Source: an uncultured Elusimicrobium sp. (GTDB lineage Bacteria; Elusimicrobiota; Endomicrobiia; Endomicrobiales; Endomicrobiaceae). Taken from it: DNA of 16,032 nt. The notes beneath the pieces are model-generated. The model made no database searches, was not told the DNA's origin, and saw only the letters and a list, made by a program, of their open reading frames with translations. Below are positions 7,012-13,816 of the stretch, piece by piece. Numbering within the stretch: the first letter of the stretch is position 1; each line of letters starts with the position of its first letter. The DNA is taken from positions 1-16,032 of the forward strand of contig CACWKJ010000007.1 in NCBI GenBank assembly GCA_902761395.1. Direction: 5' to 3'. Made by a program: the position numbers and the translations under genes.

Positions 7012-7030
7012 ACATTGTAGTAAACAATGT
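7012..7030 (+). promoter_or_regulatory. Perfect inverted repeat between rplE and rpsN
   Basis: ACATTGT (7012-7018) and ACAATGT (7024-7030) are exact reverse complements around an AGTAA loop. The repeat lies in the 60-base rplE-rpsN gap, 19 bases before the AGAGG site of rpsN. TTGACG at 7005-7010 and TATATA at 7030-7035 resemble promoter boxes, but a 19-base spacer is longer than ideal. It could be an RNA hairpin for translational control or processing, or chance in AT-rich spacer. I cannot decide. Confidence 0.3.
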
Positions 7031-7058
7031 ATATAAATTTTAAAAAATAGAGGCGTTT

Positions 7059-7244
7059 ATGGCAACAACATCAGCAGAAGCAAAAATGCGCAAACCTCAA
7101 AAGTTTGCAACTAGGTTCAGGAATAGATGTCGCCTGTGCGGAAGACCTAGAGGCTACTACAGAGATTTCGGTTTATGCAGAATATGCTTTCGTAAACTTG
7201 CACACAACGGTGAAATACCGGGTGTTTCAAAGTCAAGTTGGTAA
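7059..7244 (+). CDS. rpsN: 30S ribosomal protein S14, zinc-binding short type (uS14)
   Basis: A 61-residue uS14 of the short type (rpsZ-like). CRLC (24-27) and CRIC (40-43) form the C-X2-C, X12, C-X2-C zinc site. The ending LAHNGEIPGVSKSSW is the normal C-terminus of this type. The long zinc-free form has about 100 residues, so the distinction is firm. It occupies the spc position between rplE and rpsH. AGAGG at 7049-7053 is the ribosome binding site. Confidence 0.97.
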   Translation: MATTSAEAKMRKPQKFATRFRNRCRLCGRPRGYYRDFGLCRICFRKLAHNGEIPGVSKSSW

Positions 7245-7288
7245 TTTGCAGTTAGAAGTAATTTAAAATTAAAAAGAGGTTAGGTGTA

Positions 7289-7684
7289 ATGATTACAGAT
7301 CCTATATCAGACATGTTTGTTAGAATTCGCAATGCGAATGCAAAACTTCATGAAAAAGTTGATATCCCATCTTCAAAAGTAAAAACAGAAATAGCAAGAG
7401 TTTTGAAAGAAGAAGGATATATTGCAAACTATAAACACATTGAAGATCAAAAACAAGGTGTTTTAAGAGTTTATTTGAAGTATGATGTAAACGGAAAGGC
7501 AGTTCTTCAGGGAATAAAAAGAAGCTCAAAACCAAGCTTGAGAATTTTCAAAAGAGCTGAAGAATTGAAAAATGTTCTCGGCAGTTTCGGTGTAGCAATA
7601 ATTTCTACATCAAAAGGAATGATGTCGAGCAAAAAAGCAAAACAAGCCGGAGTCGGTGGCGAAGTAATCGGATATGTTTGGTAA
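7289..7684 (+). CDS. rpsH: 30S ribosomal protein S8 (uS8)
   Basis: A 131-residue uS8, standard length, a primary binder of the 16S rRNA central domain and in E. coli the repressor of the spc operon. The start DPISDMFVRIRNANAKLHEK and the signature STSKGMMSSKKAKQAGVGGE with the IGYVW ending are diagnostic. AGAGGT at 7275-7280, eight bases before the ATG, sets the start. I did not recognise the E. coli-type S8 target at the start of rplE. Confidence 0.97.
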   Translation: MITDPISDMFVRIRNANAKLHEKVDIPSSKVKTEIARVLKEEGYIANYKHIEDQKQGVLRVYLKYDVNGKAVLQGIKRSSKPSLRIFKRAEELKNVLGSFGVAIISTSKGMMSSKKAKQAGVGGEVIGYVW

Positions 7685-7706
7685 AATTTAAATATGAGGT
7701 TTTGAA

Positions 7707-8267
7707 ATGAGTCGCTTAGGAAAAAAACCAATAACAATACCTGAAAAAGTAAAAGCAGAATTCAAAAACGGAATTTTGGAAATTTCGGGTGCAAATGGAA
7801 AACTCTCTCAATTAATCGACGAGAGAATAAATGTAAAAATTGAAAATTCAACTGTTACATTGGAACAGAAAGCAGAATCAAAAGAAGCAAATATGATGCA
7901 AGGTCTTATGAGAGGTCTTGTTTGCAATATGATTGAAGGTGTAACAAGCGGATACAAAAAAGAACTTGAACTTGACGGTTTGGGTTTTAAAGCTGTTATG
8001 AGCGGGAAACAAATCACTTTGACAGTAGGTTATTCTCATACAGTAACATTGGATATTCCCGAGGGAATAAAAGTTGTTACCGGTATGACACAAGACAAAA
8101 TTCCTACATTAACAATCTCTGGTGCAGATAAACAAAAAGTAGGAGCTTTTGCAGCACAAGTCAGAGCTGTAAAACCGCCGGAACCATATAAAGGATTCGG
8201 TATAAAATATGTCGGTGAAAAGATTATTAGAAAAGCAGGTAAAGCAGCAGCAGGTTCTAAGAAATAA
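7707..8267 (+). CDS. rplF: 50S ribosomal protein L6 (uL6)
   Basis: A 186-residue uL6 near the sarcin-ricin loop. The SRLGKKPITIPEKVK start, two repeated L6 domains, LELDGLGFKAVMSGKQITL in the middle and the signature VKPPEPYKGFGIKYVGEKII near the end identify it. Length is close to the family norm (about 178) with a short Ala/Lys tail. It has the conserved position before rplR. Confidence 0.97.
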   Translation: MSRLGKKPITIPEKVKAEFKNGILEISGANGKLSQLIDERINVKIENSTVTLEQKAESKEANMMQGLMRGLVCNMIEGVTSGYKKELELDGLGFKAVMSGKQITLTVGYSHTVTLDIPEGIKVVTGMTQDKIPTLTISGADKQKVGAFAAQVRAVKPPEPYKGFGIKYVGEKIIRKAGKAAAGSKK

Positions 8268-8293
8268 TCTGATAAATAAATAGAGGGTTGTAA

Positions 8294-8653
8294 ATGAAAA
8301 GTTCAAAAATAAGATTAGGTTTTCGTAAGAAAAGAATAAGAAGTAAAGTTGAAGGAACAACTGAAAGACCAAGACTCAATATTAAATGTGGTCATAAACA
8401 TATTTATGCACAAGTAATAGACGATTCTAAAGGTTTTACTTTGGCAGCAGCATCAACTTTGTCTGCAGAAATTAAAGGTACATTGAAATCTACAGATACC
8501 GTTGAAGCAGCAAAAGCAGTAGGACAATTGATTGCTAAAAAAGCTGTTGAAAAGAATATTAAAAAAGTTGTTTTCGATAGAGCAGGAAAAGTTTATACCG
8601 GTAAAGTAAAAGCACTTGCCGACGAAGCAAGAGCCGGTGGACTTGAGTTTTAA
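8294..8653 (+). CDS. rplR: 50S ribosomal protein L18 (uL18)
   Basis: A 119-residue uL18 that binds 5S rRNA with L5. RPRLNI, KHIYAQVIDDSKG, VFDRAG and the ending VKALADEARAGGLEF are hallmarks at normal length. The segment usually read as VFRSN before KHIYAQ is IKCGH here, a mild divergence. GAGGG at 8283-8287 precedes the ATG. A 50-base gap separates it from rpsE. Confidence 0.96.
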   Translation: MKSSKIRLGFRKKRIRSKVEGTTERPRLNIKCGHKHIYAQVIDDSKGFTLAAASTLSAEIKGTLKSTDTVEAAKAVGQLIAKKAVEKNIKKVVFDRAGKVYTGKVKALADEARAGGLEF

Positions 8654-8703
8654 TTAAAACTAAAAATTTATATAATTGGCTTGTTGTCGTACAGGGGGAT
8701 AAG

Positions 8704-9222
8704 TTGGCTGATAATAAAGTAAATAAAAAAGAAAAAGAAAATGAAAATGAAAGCGGTTTAATAGAAACCGTAGTAGCTGTCAACAGAGTTGCAAAAGTTG
8801 TTAAGGGTGGAAAAAGATTCTCTTTTAACGCTTTGGTGGTTGTTGGTGACGGCAAAGGTAAAATAGGTTGTGGTTTAGGTAAAGCAAACGAAGTTCAAGC
8901 TGCAATTAAAAAAGGCAGTGCTTATGCTCAAAAGAACATGGTATCCATAGCTTTAAGAAACACAACAATTCCACACGAAATCATCGGAGTTTCCGGTGCA
9001 GGAAAAGTTTTGTTGAAACCTGCAGTTCCGGGAACAGGTGTTATCGCCGGTGGTCCTGTTAGAGCCGTTCTTGAAGCAGTAGGAATTTCAGATATTCTTA
9101 CAAAGTCTATGAGAACAGCAAACAAATTTAATGTTGTTTATGCAACAATAGAAGCATTGAAAGGTTTAAGAACAAAAGAAGATGTTGCTAAAATAAGAAA
9201 TAAAGAGGTTGCAGAAATATGA
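8704..9222 (+). CDS. rpsE: 30S ribosomal protein S5 (uS5), TTG start
   Basis: A 172-residue uS5. The double-stranded RNA-binding block VVAVNRVAKVVKGGKRFSFN (23-42) and the following VVVGDGKGKIGCGLGKANEV are diagnostic, as is GAGKVLLKPAVPGTGVIAGG. The start is TTG: no in-frame ATG lies between it and the conserved core, AGGGGG at 8693-8698 is five bases upstream, and Ala as second residue is typical. A very charged stretch (residues 4-16) precedes the core. The TGA stop overlaps the rplO ATG by four bases and is followed in frame by TAG. No rpmD lies downstream. Confidence 0.95.
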   Translation: MADNKVNKKEKENENESGLIETVVAVNRVAKVVKGGKRFSFNALVVVGDGKGKIGCGLGKANEVQAAIKKGSAYAQKNMVSIALRNTTIPHEIIGVSGAGKVLLKPAVPGTGVIAGGPVRAVLEAVGISDILTKSMRTANKFNVVYATIEALKGLRTKEDVAKIRNKEVAEI

Positions 9223-9668
9223 TAGGTCTTAACACATTAGCACCTGCAGCAGGTGCAAAACATAGAAAGAAAATTGTTGGTAGAGGTGAAAGCTCAGGTC
9301 ACGGTAAAACCTCAACGAGAGGACATAAAGGCCAAAAAGCAAGATCCGGCGACGGAAAAATGTCTTGGTTCGAAGGCGGACAGATGTCTATCGTCAGAAG
9401 AACCCCTAAGAGAGGTTTCAGTCATGCAATGTTCCGTACGGAATATGAAATTGTTAATGTAAGCTCCATCGAATCAAAATTCGATGCAGGTGCTGAAATA
9501 ACAAAAGAATCTCTTAAAAAAGCCGGAATAATAAAGAAAAACGGTTTGGTAAAAATTCTTGCTAAAGGCGATGTAAAGAAAAATTTCGTCGTTAAAGCAG
9601 ATGCTTTTTCAAAAACAGCAAAAGAAAAAATAGAAAAAGCAGGCGGAAAAGCTGAAATAGTTAAGTAA
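9219..9668 (+). CDS. rplO: 50S ribosomal protein L15 (uL15)
   Basis: A 149-residue uL15, a late-assembly 50S protein. The Gly-rich basic N-terminus GRGESSGHGKTSTRGHKGQK (21-40), EGGQMSIVRRTPKRGF (52-67) and the C-terminal globular region with GLVKILAKGDVKKNFVVKA identify it. Its ATG overlaps the rpsE stop in an ATGA arrangement, which points to translational coupling. In most bacteria rpmD lies between these two genes; here nothing does. Confidence 0.97.
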   Translation: MIGLNTLAPAAGAKHRKKIVGRGESSGHGKTSTRGHKGQKARSGDGKMSWFEGGQMSIVRRTPKRGFSHAMFRTEYEIVNVSSIESKFDAGAEITKESLKKAGIIKKNGLVKILAKGDVKKNFVVKADAFSKTAKEKIEKAGGKAEIVK

Positions 9669-9695
9669 TTAAAAATTTATATATAGGGAATAATT

Positions 9696-11039
9696 ATGTT
9701 TAATAAAATTGCAGATATCTTTAAGATACCACAACTCAGAAGTAAAGTGTTATTTACATTAGCGATAATCGTTGCCTACAGAATAGGTGCGGCAGTACCT
9801 ATTCCGGGAATCAATGCAGATGCCGTAAGATCTTTGTTTGAGGCAAACAGTAACGGGTTGCTCGGATTTTTGGATATGTTCTCCGGTGGAGCATTAAACA
9901 GAATGTCTGTTTTTTCAATGGGTATTATGCCTTACATCAACGCATCCATTATCATGAGTTTGATGCAAGGTGCCCATGTTATTCCTTATTTAGACAGATT
10001 GGCAAAAGAAGGCGAGCAGGGAAGAAAAAAACTTACCCAAATTACAAGATACGGAACTCTTATACTCGGTGCAATACAATCATTCGGTCTTACAATGGCT
10101 ATAATGAGAATGCCTACCCCAAGCGGTATGCCTATAGTTTTGGATCCTACAATGTCTTGGATGGTTATGACGGTATTTACACTTGTAACGGGAACCGTTC
10201 TTATAATGTGGCTCGGTGAGCAGGTAACGGAAAGAGGTATCGGTAACGGTATTTCTTTAATCATTTTTGCAGGTATCGTTGAAAGACTACCGTCGGCATG
10301 TTTAGGTGTTATAAAGCTTATACAAATGGAAGAACTTTCATTGCTTTTGGCAATAGTTTTATTGGCTTTGGTTTTGGTTGTTTTAACACTCGTTGTTTGG
10401 GTAGAAACAGCACAAAGAAGAATTCCTATTAACTATGCAAAAAGAATGGTTGGAAGAAGAATGTACGGCGGACAAACATCTTTCTTGCCTATTAAAGTTG
10501 ATCAGTCCGGTGTTATCGCAGTTATCTTCGCAGTATCAATTTTGTCAGCTCCTTTGACAATTGCACAGTTTGCTCCGGATTGGACAGTATGGGGAATTCC
10601 CGTATCAAAAACAATAACAGATTGGTTTAACAGAAGTTCATGGGTTTATAATTTAGTATATGCAGGTTTGGTAATATTCTTCTGCTATTTCTATAACTCA
10701 ATTTCTTTCAACCCGAAAGATTTAGCGGAAAATATGAAAAAGTCGGGCGGATTTGTTCCGGGTATCAGACCGGGCGAACCGACAGCAGTATATATTCAGA
10801 AAGTTTTGGAAAGAGTTACATTGGGCGGTGCATTGTTTGTAGCATGTATAGCAGTTTTGCCTGATTATTTAAGAACCATGATGTCTGCACCTTTCTTCTT
10901 CGGCGGAACTTCATTACTTATCGTTGTGGGTGTATCTTTGGATACTATCGGTCAGATAGAATCTCACCTTATAATGAGACATTATGAAGGTTTCATGAAA
11001 GAAGGCAGAATTAAAGGCAGATGGTTTAACATAAAATAA
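9696..11039 (+). CDS. secY: Protein translocase subunit SecY
   Basis: A 447-residue inner-membrane channel protein of the SecYEG translocon, usual length. About ten hydrophobic segments are visible, starting near residues 17-35. Signature stretches include AYRIGAAVPIPGINADAV, ERGIGNGISLIIFAGIV, RRMYGGQTSFLPIKVDQSGV, FNPKDLAENMKKSGGFVPGI and the C-terminal MRHYEGFMKEGRIKGR. The cytoplasmic loops carry the expected basic residues that contact SecA and the ribosome. It closes the spc segment, 27 bases after rplO and 17 before adk. SecE is not in the window. Confidence 0.98.
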   Translation: MFNKIADIFKIPQLRSKVLFTLAIIVAYRIGAAVPIPGINADAVRSLFEANSNGLLGFLDMFSGGALNRMSVFSMGIMPYINASIIMSLMQGAHVIPYLDRLAKEGEQGRKKLTQITRYGTLILGAIQSFGLTMAIMRMPTPSGMPIVLDPTMSWMVMTVFTLVTGTVLIMWLGEQVTERGIGNGISLIIFAGIVERLPSACLGVIKLIQMEELSLLLAIVLLALVLVVLTLVVWVETAQRRIPINYAKRMVGRRMYGGQTSFLPIKVDQSGVIAVIFAVSILSAPLTIAQFAPDWTVWGIPVSKTITDWFNRSSWVYNLVYAGLVIFFCYFYNSISFNPKDLAENMKKSGGFVPGIRPGEPTAVYIQKVLERVTLGGALFVACIAVLPDYLRTMMSAPFFFGGTSLLIVVGVSLDTIGQIESHLIMRHYEGFMKEGRIKGRWFNIK

Positions 11040-11056
11040 TTTTAAGAGAATAAACT

Positions 11057-11704
11057 ATGAAACAATTTAATTTTATATTATTCGGCCCTCCGGGAGCGGG
11101 AAAAGGAACACAAGCAAAAACAATAAGCAGTAAATTTAATGTAGTTCACCTTTCTACCGGTGATATGATAAGAGAAGCTAAAGATGATCCTATGTTTGCA
11201 AAATATTTAACTTCGGGTCAGTTGGTTCCGGATAGTGTGATTGTTGACATGGTTGTAAAAAGATTACAAAAAGACGATTGTAAAAACGGATTTTTGTTGG
11301 ACGGTTTTCCGAGAACAATATTTCAAGCACAAGAGCTTGATAAGTTTTTACAACAATTAAACAGAAAAATAGCAGCAGTTTTTTATATAGATATTGCACA
11401 GGAAGAAGTTATAAAAAGATTAGCCGGAAGAAGAGTTTGTCCTTCATGCGGAGGCAGTTTTAATATAGAATTAAAACCGCCTAAACAAGAAGGTATTTGC
11501 GATTTTTGCGGTGCAAAACTTGTGCAAAGAAAAGATGATAATCCGGATACAATAAAGGAAAGATTGGTTGTTTATGAAAAACAAACAAAACCTTTGGCGG
11601 AATACTACGATAAAAGCGGTGTTGTTGCGAAAATAGACGGTGCGGTTTCTCCGGATAAAGTTTTCGAACAGATTGAAAATTTTGTTAATAATAATGTAAA
11701 ATAA
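11057..11704 (+). CDS. adk: Adenylate kinase, zinc-LID long form
   Basis: A 215-residue adenylate kinase catalysing ATP + AMP to 2 ADP in the cytosol. The P-loop GPPGAGKGT is at 10-18, LSTGD at 32-36 and DGFPRT at 82-87. The LID carries C128-X2-C131 and C148-X2-C151, a Cys4 zinc site like that of Bacillus-type enzymes; E. coli Adk lacks the four cysteines. Basic residues for phosphate binding follow (RRVC, QRKDDN, KERL). Placement after secY is common. The following map gene starts 10 bases later, its ribosome binding site touching the adk stop. Confidence 0.98.
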   Translation: MKQFNFILFGPPGAGKGTQAKTISSKFNVVHLSTGDMIREAKDDPMFAKYLTSGQLVPDSVIVDMVVKRLQKDDCKNGFLLDGFPRTIFQAQELDKFLQQLNRKIAAVFYIDIAQEEVIKRLAGRRVCPSCGGSFNIELKPPKQEGICDFCGAKLVQRKDDNPDTIKERLVVYEKQTKPLAEYYDKSGVVAKIDGAVSPDKVFEQIENFVNNNVK

Positions 11705-11714
11705 GAAGGATATC

Positions 11715-12473
11715 TTGGCCAGCAACATTGAATTAAAAAGTAAAGAAGAACTTGACAAAATGAGAGTTGCATGTAAAGCAACTGCGGAAATTTTGGAAAG
11801 TTTAAAATCTTTTATAAAGCCGGGATTATCTACGAAAGATATAGACGTTGAAGTATACAGAATGATAAGTTCTTTTAAAATGAAACCTGCTTTTTTGGGA
11901 TACGGTGGTTTTCCCGGATCGGCATGTGTTTCAGTTAATGATGAGCTTGTTCATGGGATACCGAATGACTCTCGTGAACTTTCTTCAGGCGACATAGTAA
12001 CTGTTGATGTGGGTTGTATTTATCAGGGGTATTATTCAGATGCGGCTTACACATATCCCGTAGGTAAGATAGATGCACAAACACAGAAACTTTTACAGGT
12101 TACCGAAGACTCATTATATAAGGCTATAGAGCAGGTCAAACCGGGCAATAGGTTGGGAGATGTTTCTTACGCAGTCCAAAGTTATGTAGAACCTTTCGGA
12201 TTTTCAATAGTTCGTGATTATTGCGGTCACGGGCTTGGCAGACATCTGCATGAAGAACCGAGTGTTCCTAACTACGGAAAACCAGGAACAGGACCGAGAT
12301 TAGTGCCGGGTATGGTTATTGCTATAGAGCCAATGGTCAATGTCGGAACACATAAAGTCGATGTGTTATCCAACAATTGGACAGTAGTAACAAGAGATGG
12401 TAGTATGTGTGCTCATTTTGAACATACTGTTGCCGTAACGGAAACAGGTTATGAAATTTTAACCAAAAAGTAA
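11715..12473 (+). CDS. map: Methionine aminopeptidase type I, TTG start
   Basis: A 252-residue type I methionine aminopeptidase that removes initiator Met from nascent proteins. All metal ligands are present: D98, D109, H172, E205 and E236, with substrate-binding H80; each is one position on from the E. coli enzyme. Motifs around them are VDVGCIYQGYYSDAAY, CGHGLGRHLHEEP, AIEPMVN and FEHTVAV. The start is TTG, chosen because it follows AAGGA (11706-11710) and gives the expected IELKSKEELDKMR start; the next in-frame ATG, at 11760, would delete that. The four-base spacing is short. Co-transcription with adk and infA is a frequent bacterial arrangement. Confidence 0.97.
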   Translation: MASNIELKSKEELDKMRVACKATAEILESLKSFIKPGLSTKDIDVEVYRMISSFKMKPAFLGYGGFPGSACVSVNDELVHGIPNDSRELSSGDIVTVDVGCIYQGYYSDAAYTYPVGKIDAQTQKLLQVTEDSLYKAIEQVKPGNRLGDVSYAVQSYVEPFGFSIVRDYCGHGLGRHLHEEPSVPNYGKPGTGPRLVPGMVIAIEPMVNVGTHKVDVLSNNWTVVTRDGSMCAHFEHTVAVTETGYEILTKK

Positions 12474-12491
12474 CGGCAGTAGTGTGCAGGG

Positions 12492-12509
12492 TTATCTTTT
12501 TTAAGATAA
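12492..12509 (+). promoter_or_regulatory. Small inverted repeat before infA
   Basis: TTATCTT (12492-12498) and AAGATAA (12503-12509) form a perfect 7-bp stem around TTTT, in the 60-base map-infA gap, 25 bases before the infA ATG. It ends close to the GAAGG ribosome binding site (12522-12526) but does not include it. The stem is almost all A-U and so weak as RNA. It may be chance, a mild attenuator or a processing site. Confidence 0.25.
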
Positions 12510-12533
12510 AAAGTGAGTACCGAAGGTAAAAAA

Positions 12534-12752
12534 ATGGCAAAAGAAGAAAAAATTGAAGTTACCGGTAAAATACTTGAATCGTTGCCGAATGCAATGTTCA
12601 AAGTAGAAATAGAAGGCGGTCATGTAATTTTGGCACACATTTGTGGCAAAATGAGAATGCACTACATAAAAATTTTGCCGGGCGACAAAGTAAAAGTTGA
12701 ACTTTCTCCTTATGATTTAACAAGAGGAAGAATCACATATAGAGATAAATAG
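12534..12752 (+). CDS. infA: Translation initiation factor IF-1
   Basis: IF-1 binds the 30S A site and enhances IF-2 and IF-3. The ATG at 12534 gives exactly 72 residues, the family standard, beginning MAKEEKIEVTGKILESLPNA, and has GAAGG at 12522-12526 seven bases upstream. An in-frame GTG at 12513 would add seven residues and has no better ribosome binding site, so I reject it. The OB-fold blocks FKVEIEGGHVILAHICGKMR and LPGDKVKVELSPYDLTRGRI are clear. Its TAG stop overlaps the AGGAG of rpmJ. Confidence 0.97.
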   Translation: MAKEEKIEVTGKILESLPNAMFKVEIEGGHVILAHICGKMRMHYIKILPGDKVKVELSPYDLTRGRITYRDK

Positions 12753-12762
12753 GAGTAAAATA

Positions 12763-12876
12763 ATGAAAGTTAGAGCATCAGTAAAACCTATATGCCAGAA
12801 ATGCAAGGTTATAAAAAGAAAAGGTGTTGTAAGAGTTGTTTGTGATGACCCGAGACACAAACAGAGACAAGGTTAA
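12763..12876 (+). CDS. rpmJ: 50S ribosomal protein L36 (bL36), zinc type
   Basis: A 37-residue protein with the canonical bL36 sequence: MKVRASVKPICQKCKVIKRK followed by GVVRVVCDDPRHKQRQG. C11, C14, C27 and H32 form the C-X2-C, X12, C-X4-H zinc ribbon of the zinc-containing type. The length is the family norm (37-38). AGGAG at 12751-12755 lies seven bases before the ATG. It occupies the usual slot between infA and rpsM and is the smallest gene in the window. It helps fold 23S rRNA in the late 50S. Confidence 0.97.
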   Translation: MKVRASVKPICQKCKVIKRKGVVRVVCDDPRHKQRQG

Positions 12877-12887
12877 TTTTTAAGTTG

Positions 12888-12916
12888 TTGAATTTAGAAG
12901 TCAAATAATATAAAAT
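12888..12916 (+). promoter_or_regulatory. Possible internal promoter for the alpha segment
   Basis: TTGAAT (12888-12893, four of six match TTGACA) and TAAAAT (12911-12916, five of six match TATAAT) are 17 bases apart in the 63-base rpmJ-rpsM gap. The predicted start would be near 12923, just before the GGAGG of rpsM (12930-12934). A secondary promoter ahead of rpsM-rpsK-rpsD-rpoA-rplQ would make sense, but AT-rich DNA produces such matches often. Confidence 0.35.
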
Positions 12917-12939
12917 AAATATTTTTAGCGGAGGAAAAG

Positions 12940-13338
12940 ATGGCAAGAGTTGCCGGTGTAGATTTACCAAAAAACAAAAGATTAGATATAGCATTGAGAT
13001 ATATTTACGGTATCGGACCTGTTTTTTCAGATGCGATTATCAAAGAACTTAATCTTGATCCTGCAAAAAGAGTAAAAGATCTTACGGAAGCAGAAGTTAA
13101 CCAAATCAACAATCTTATCACGAAAGAATATAAGGTTGAAGGTGATTTGAGAAGAGAAATTCAAGCTAATATCAAGAGATTGATAGATATCGGCAGTTAC
13201 AGAGGAATGAGACATAAAAGAAATCTTCCTGTAAGAGGACAAAGAAGTAAAACAAATGCAAGAACAAGAAGAGGAAAGAGAAAGACCGTAGGTGCAGGTG
13301 CAGGAAAAGCAGCACAAGCTAAAGGTGCAAAAAAATAA
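12940..13338 (+). CDS. rpsM: 30S ribosomal protein S13 (uS13)
   Basis: A 132-residue uS13 of the 30S head, which makes bridges with the 50S subunit. MARVAGVDLPKNKRLDIALR, YIYGIGPVFSDAI and the RGMRHKRNLPVRGQRSKTNA block (88-107) with RTRRGKRKTV are diagnostic. The C-terminus has a short Gly/Ala/Lys tail, making it a little longer than the usual 118-125. GGAGG at 12930-12934 is five bases before the ATG. It opens the alpha segment. Confidence 0.97.
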   Translation: MARVAGVDLPKNKRLDIALRYIYGIGPVFSDAIIKELNLDPAKRVKDLTEAEVNQINNLITKEYKVEGDLRREIQANIKRLIDIGSYRGMRHKRNLPVRGQRSKTNARTRRGKRKTVGAGAGKAAQAKGAKK

Positions 13339-13375
13339 AAAATAGTGTCAAATATAAGTTGGAGGCTTAAAGATA

Positions 13376-13768
13376 ATGGCAGAAAAGAAAGTTAGCTCAT
13401 CAAAAAGAAAAATAAAATTTGCCGGCGGAATGGCAAGAGCATATATTCAGTCAACATTTAACAATACAATCGTTAGTATTACCGACGATAAAGGAAATAC
13501 ATTGGTTTGGGCATCAGCAGGCGGTTCGGGATTTAAAGGTGCAAAAAAAGGAACTCCGTTTGCGGCTCAAATGACAGCTGCAGCAGTAGGTAAAAAAGCT
13601 ATGGATTGCGGCGTAAAACAAGTTTCAGTTTTCGTTAACGGTCCTGGGCCGGGAAGAGAAACTGCAATAAGAGGACTTCAATCTTCGGGACTTATGATAT
13701 CTGCAATTAAGGATGTTACACCGGTTCCTCATGATGGTTGCCGTCCGCCAAAGCCAAGAAGAGTATAG
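13376..13768 (+). CDS. rpsK: 30S ribosomal protein S11 (uS11)
   Basis: A 130-residue uS11 of the 30S platform, near mRNA in the exit channel. The blocks AYIQSTFNNTIVSITDDKGN, GFKGAKKGTPFAAQ and VFVNGPGPGRETAIRGLQ are diagnostic. The C-terminus reads PVPHDGCRPPKPRRV. Most bacterial sequences have PHNGCRPP, where the Asn is known to convert to isoaspartate; here codon GAT (13733-13735) encodes Asp120 directly, as in archaeal forms. GGAGG precedes the start. Confidence 0.97.
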   Translation: MAEKKVSSSKRKIKFAGGMARAYIQSTFNNTIVSITDDKGNTLVWASAGGSGFKGAKKGTPFAAQMTAAAVGKKAMDCGVKQVSVFVNGPGPGRETAIRGLQSSGLMISAIKDVTPVPHDGCRPPKPRRV

Positions 13769-13816
13769 TAGTTTTGTAATATAAAAAGGTAAAAATTATT
13801 CGGAGGATTTTAATAG

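Noticed and set aside
12513..12533. GTG start adding seven residues to IF-1
   Set aside because: The ATG at 12534 gives the standard 72 residues and has a well-placed GAAGG site; the GTG has no better site and its extra residues are not family-like.
12871..12939. A missing gene in the rpmJ-rpsM gap
   Set aside because: The 63 bases are AT-rich with no start, ribosome binding site and frame combination beyond rpsM itself.
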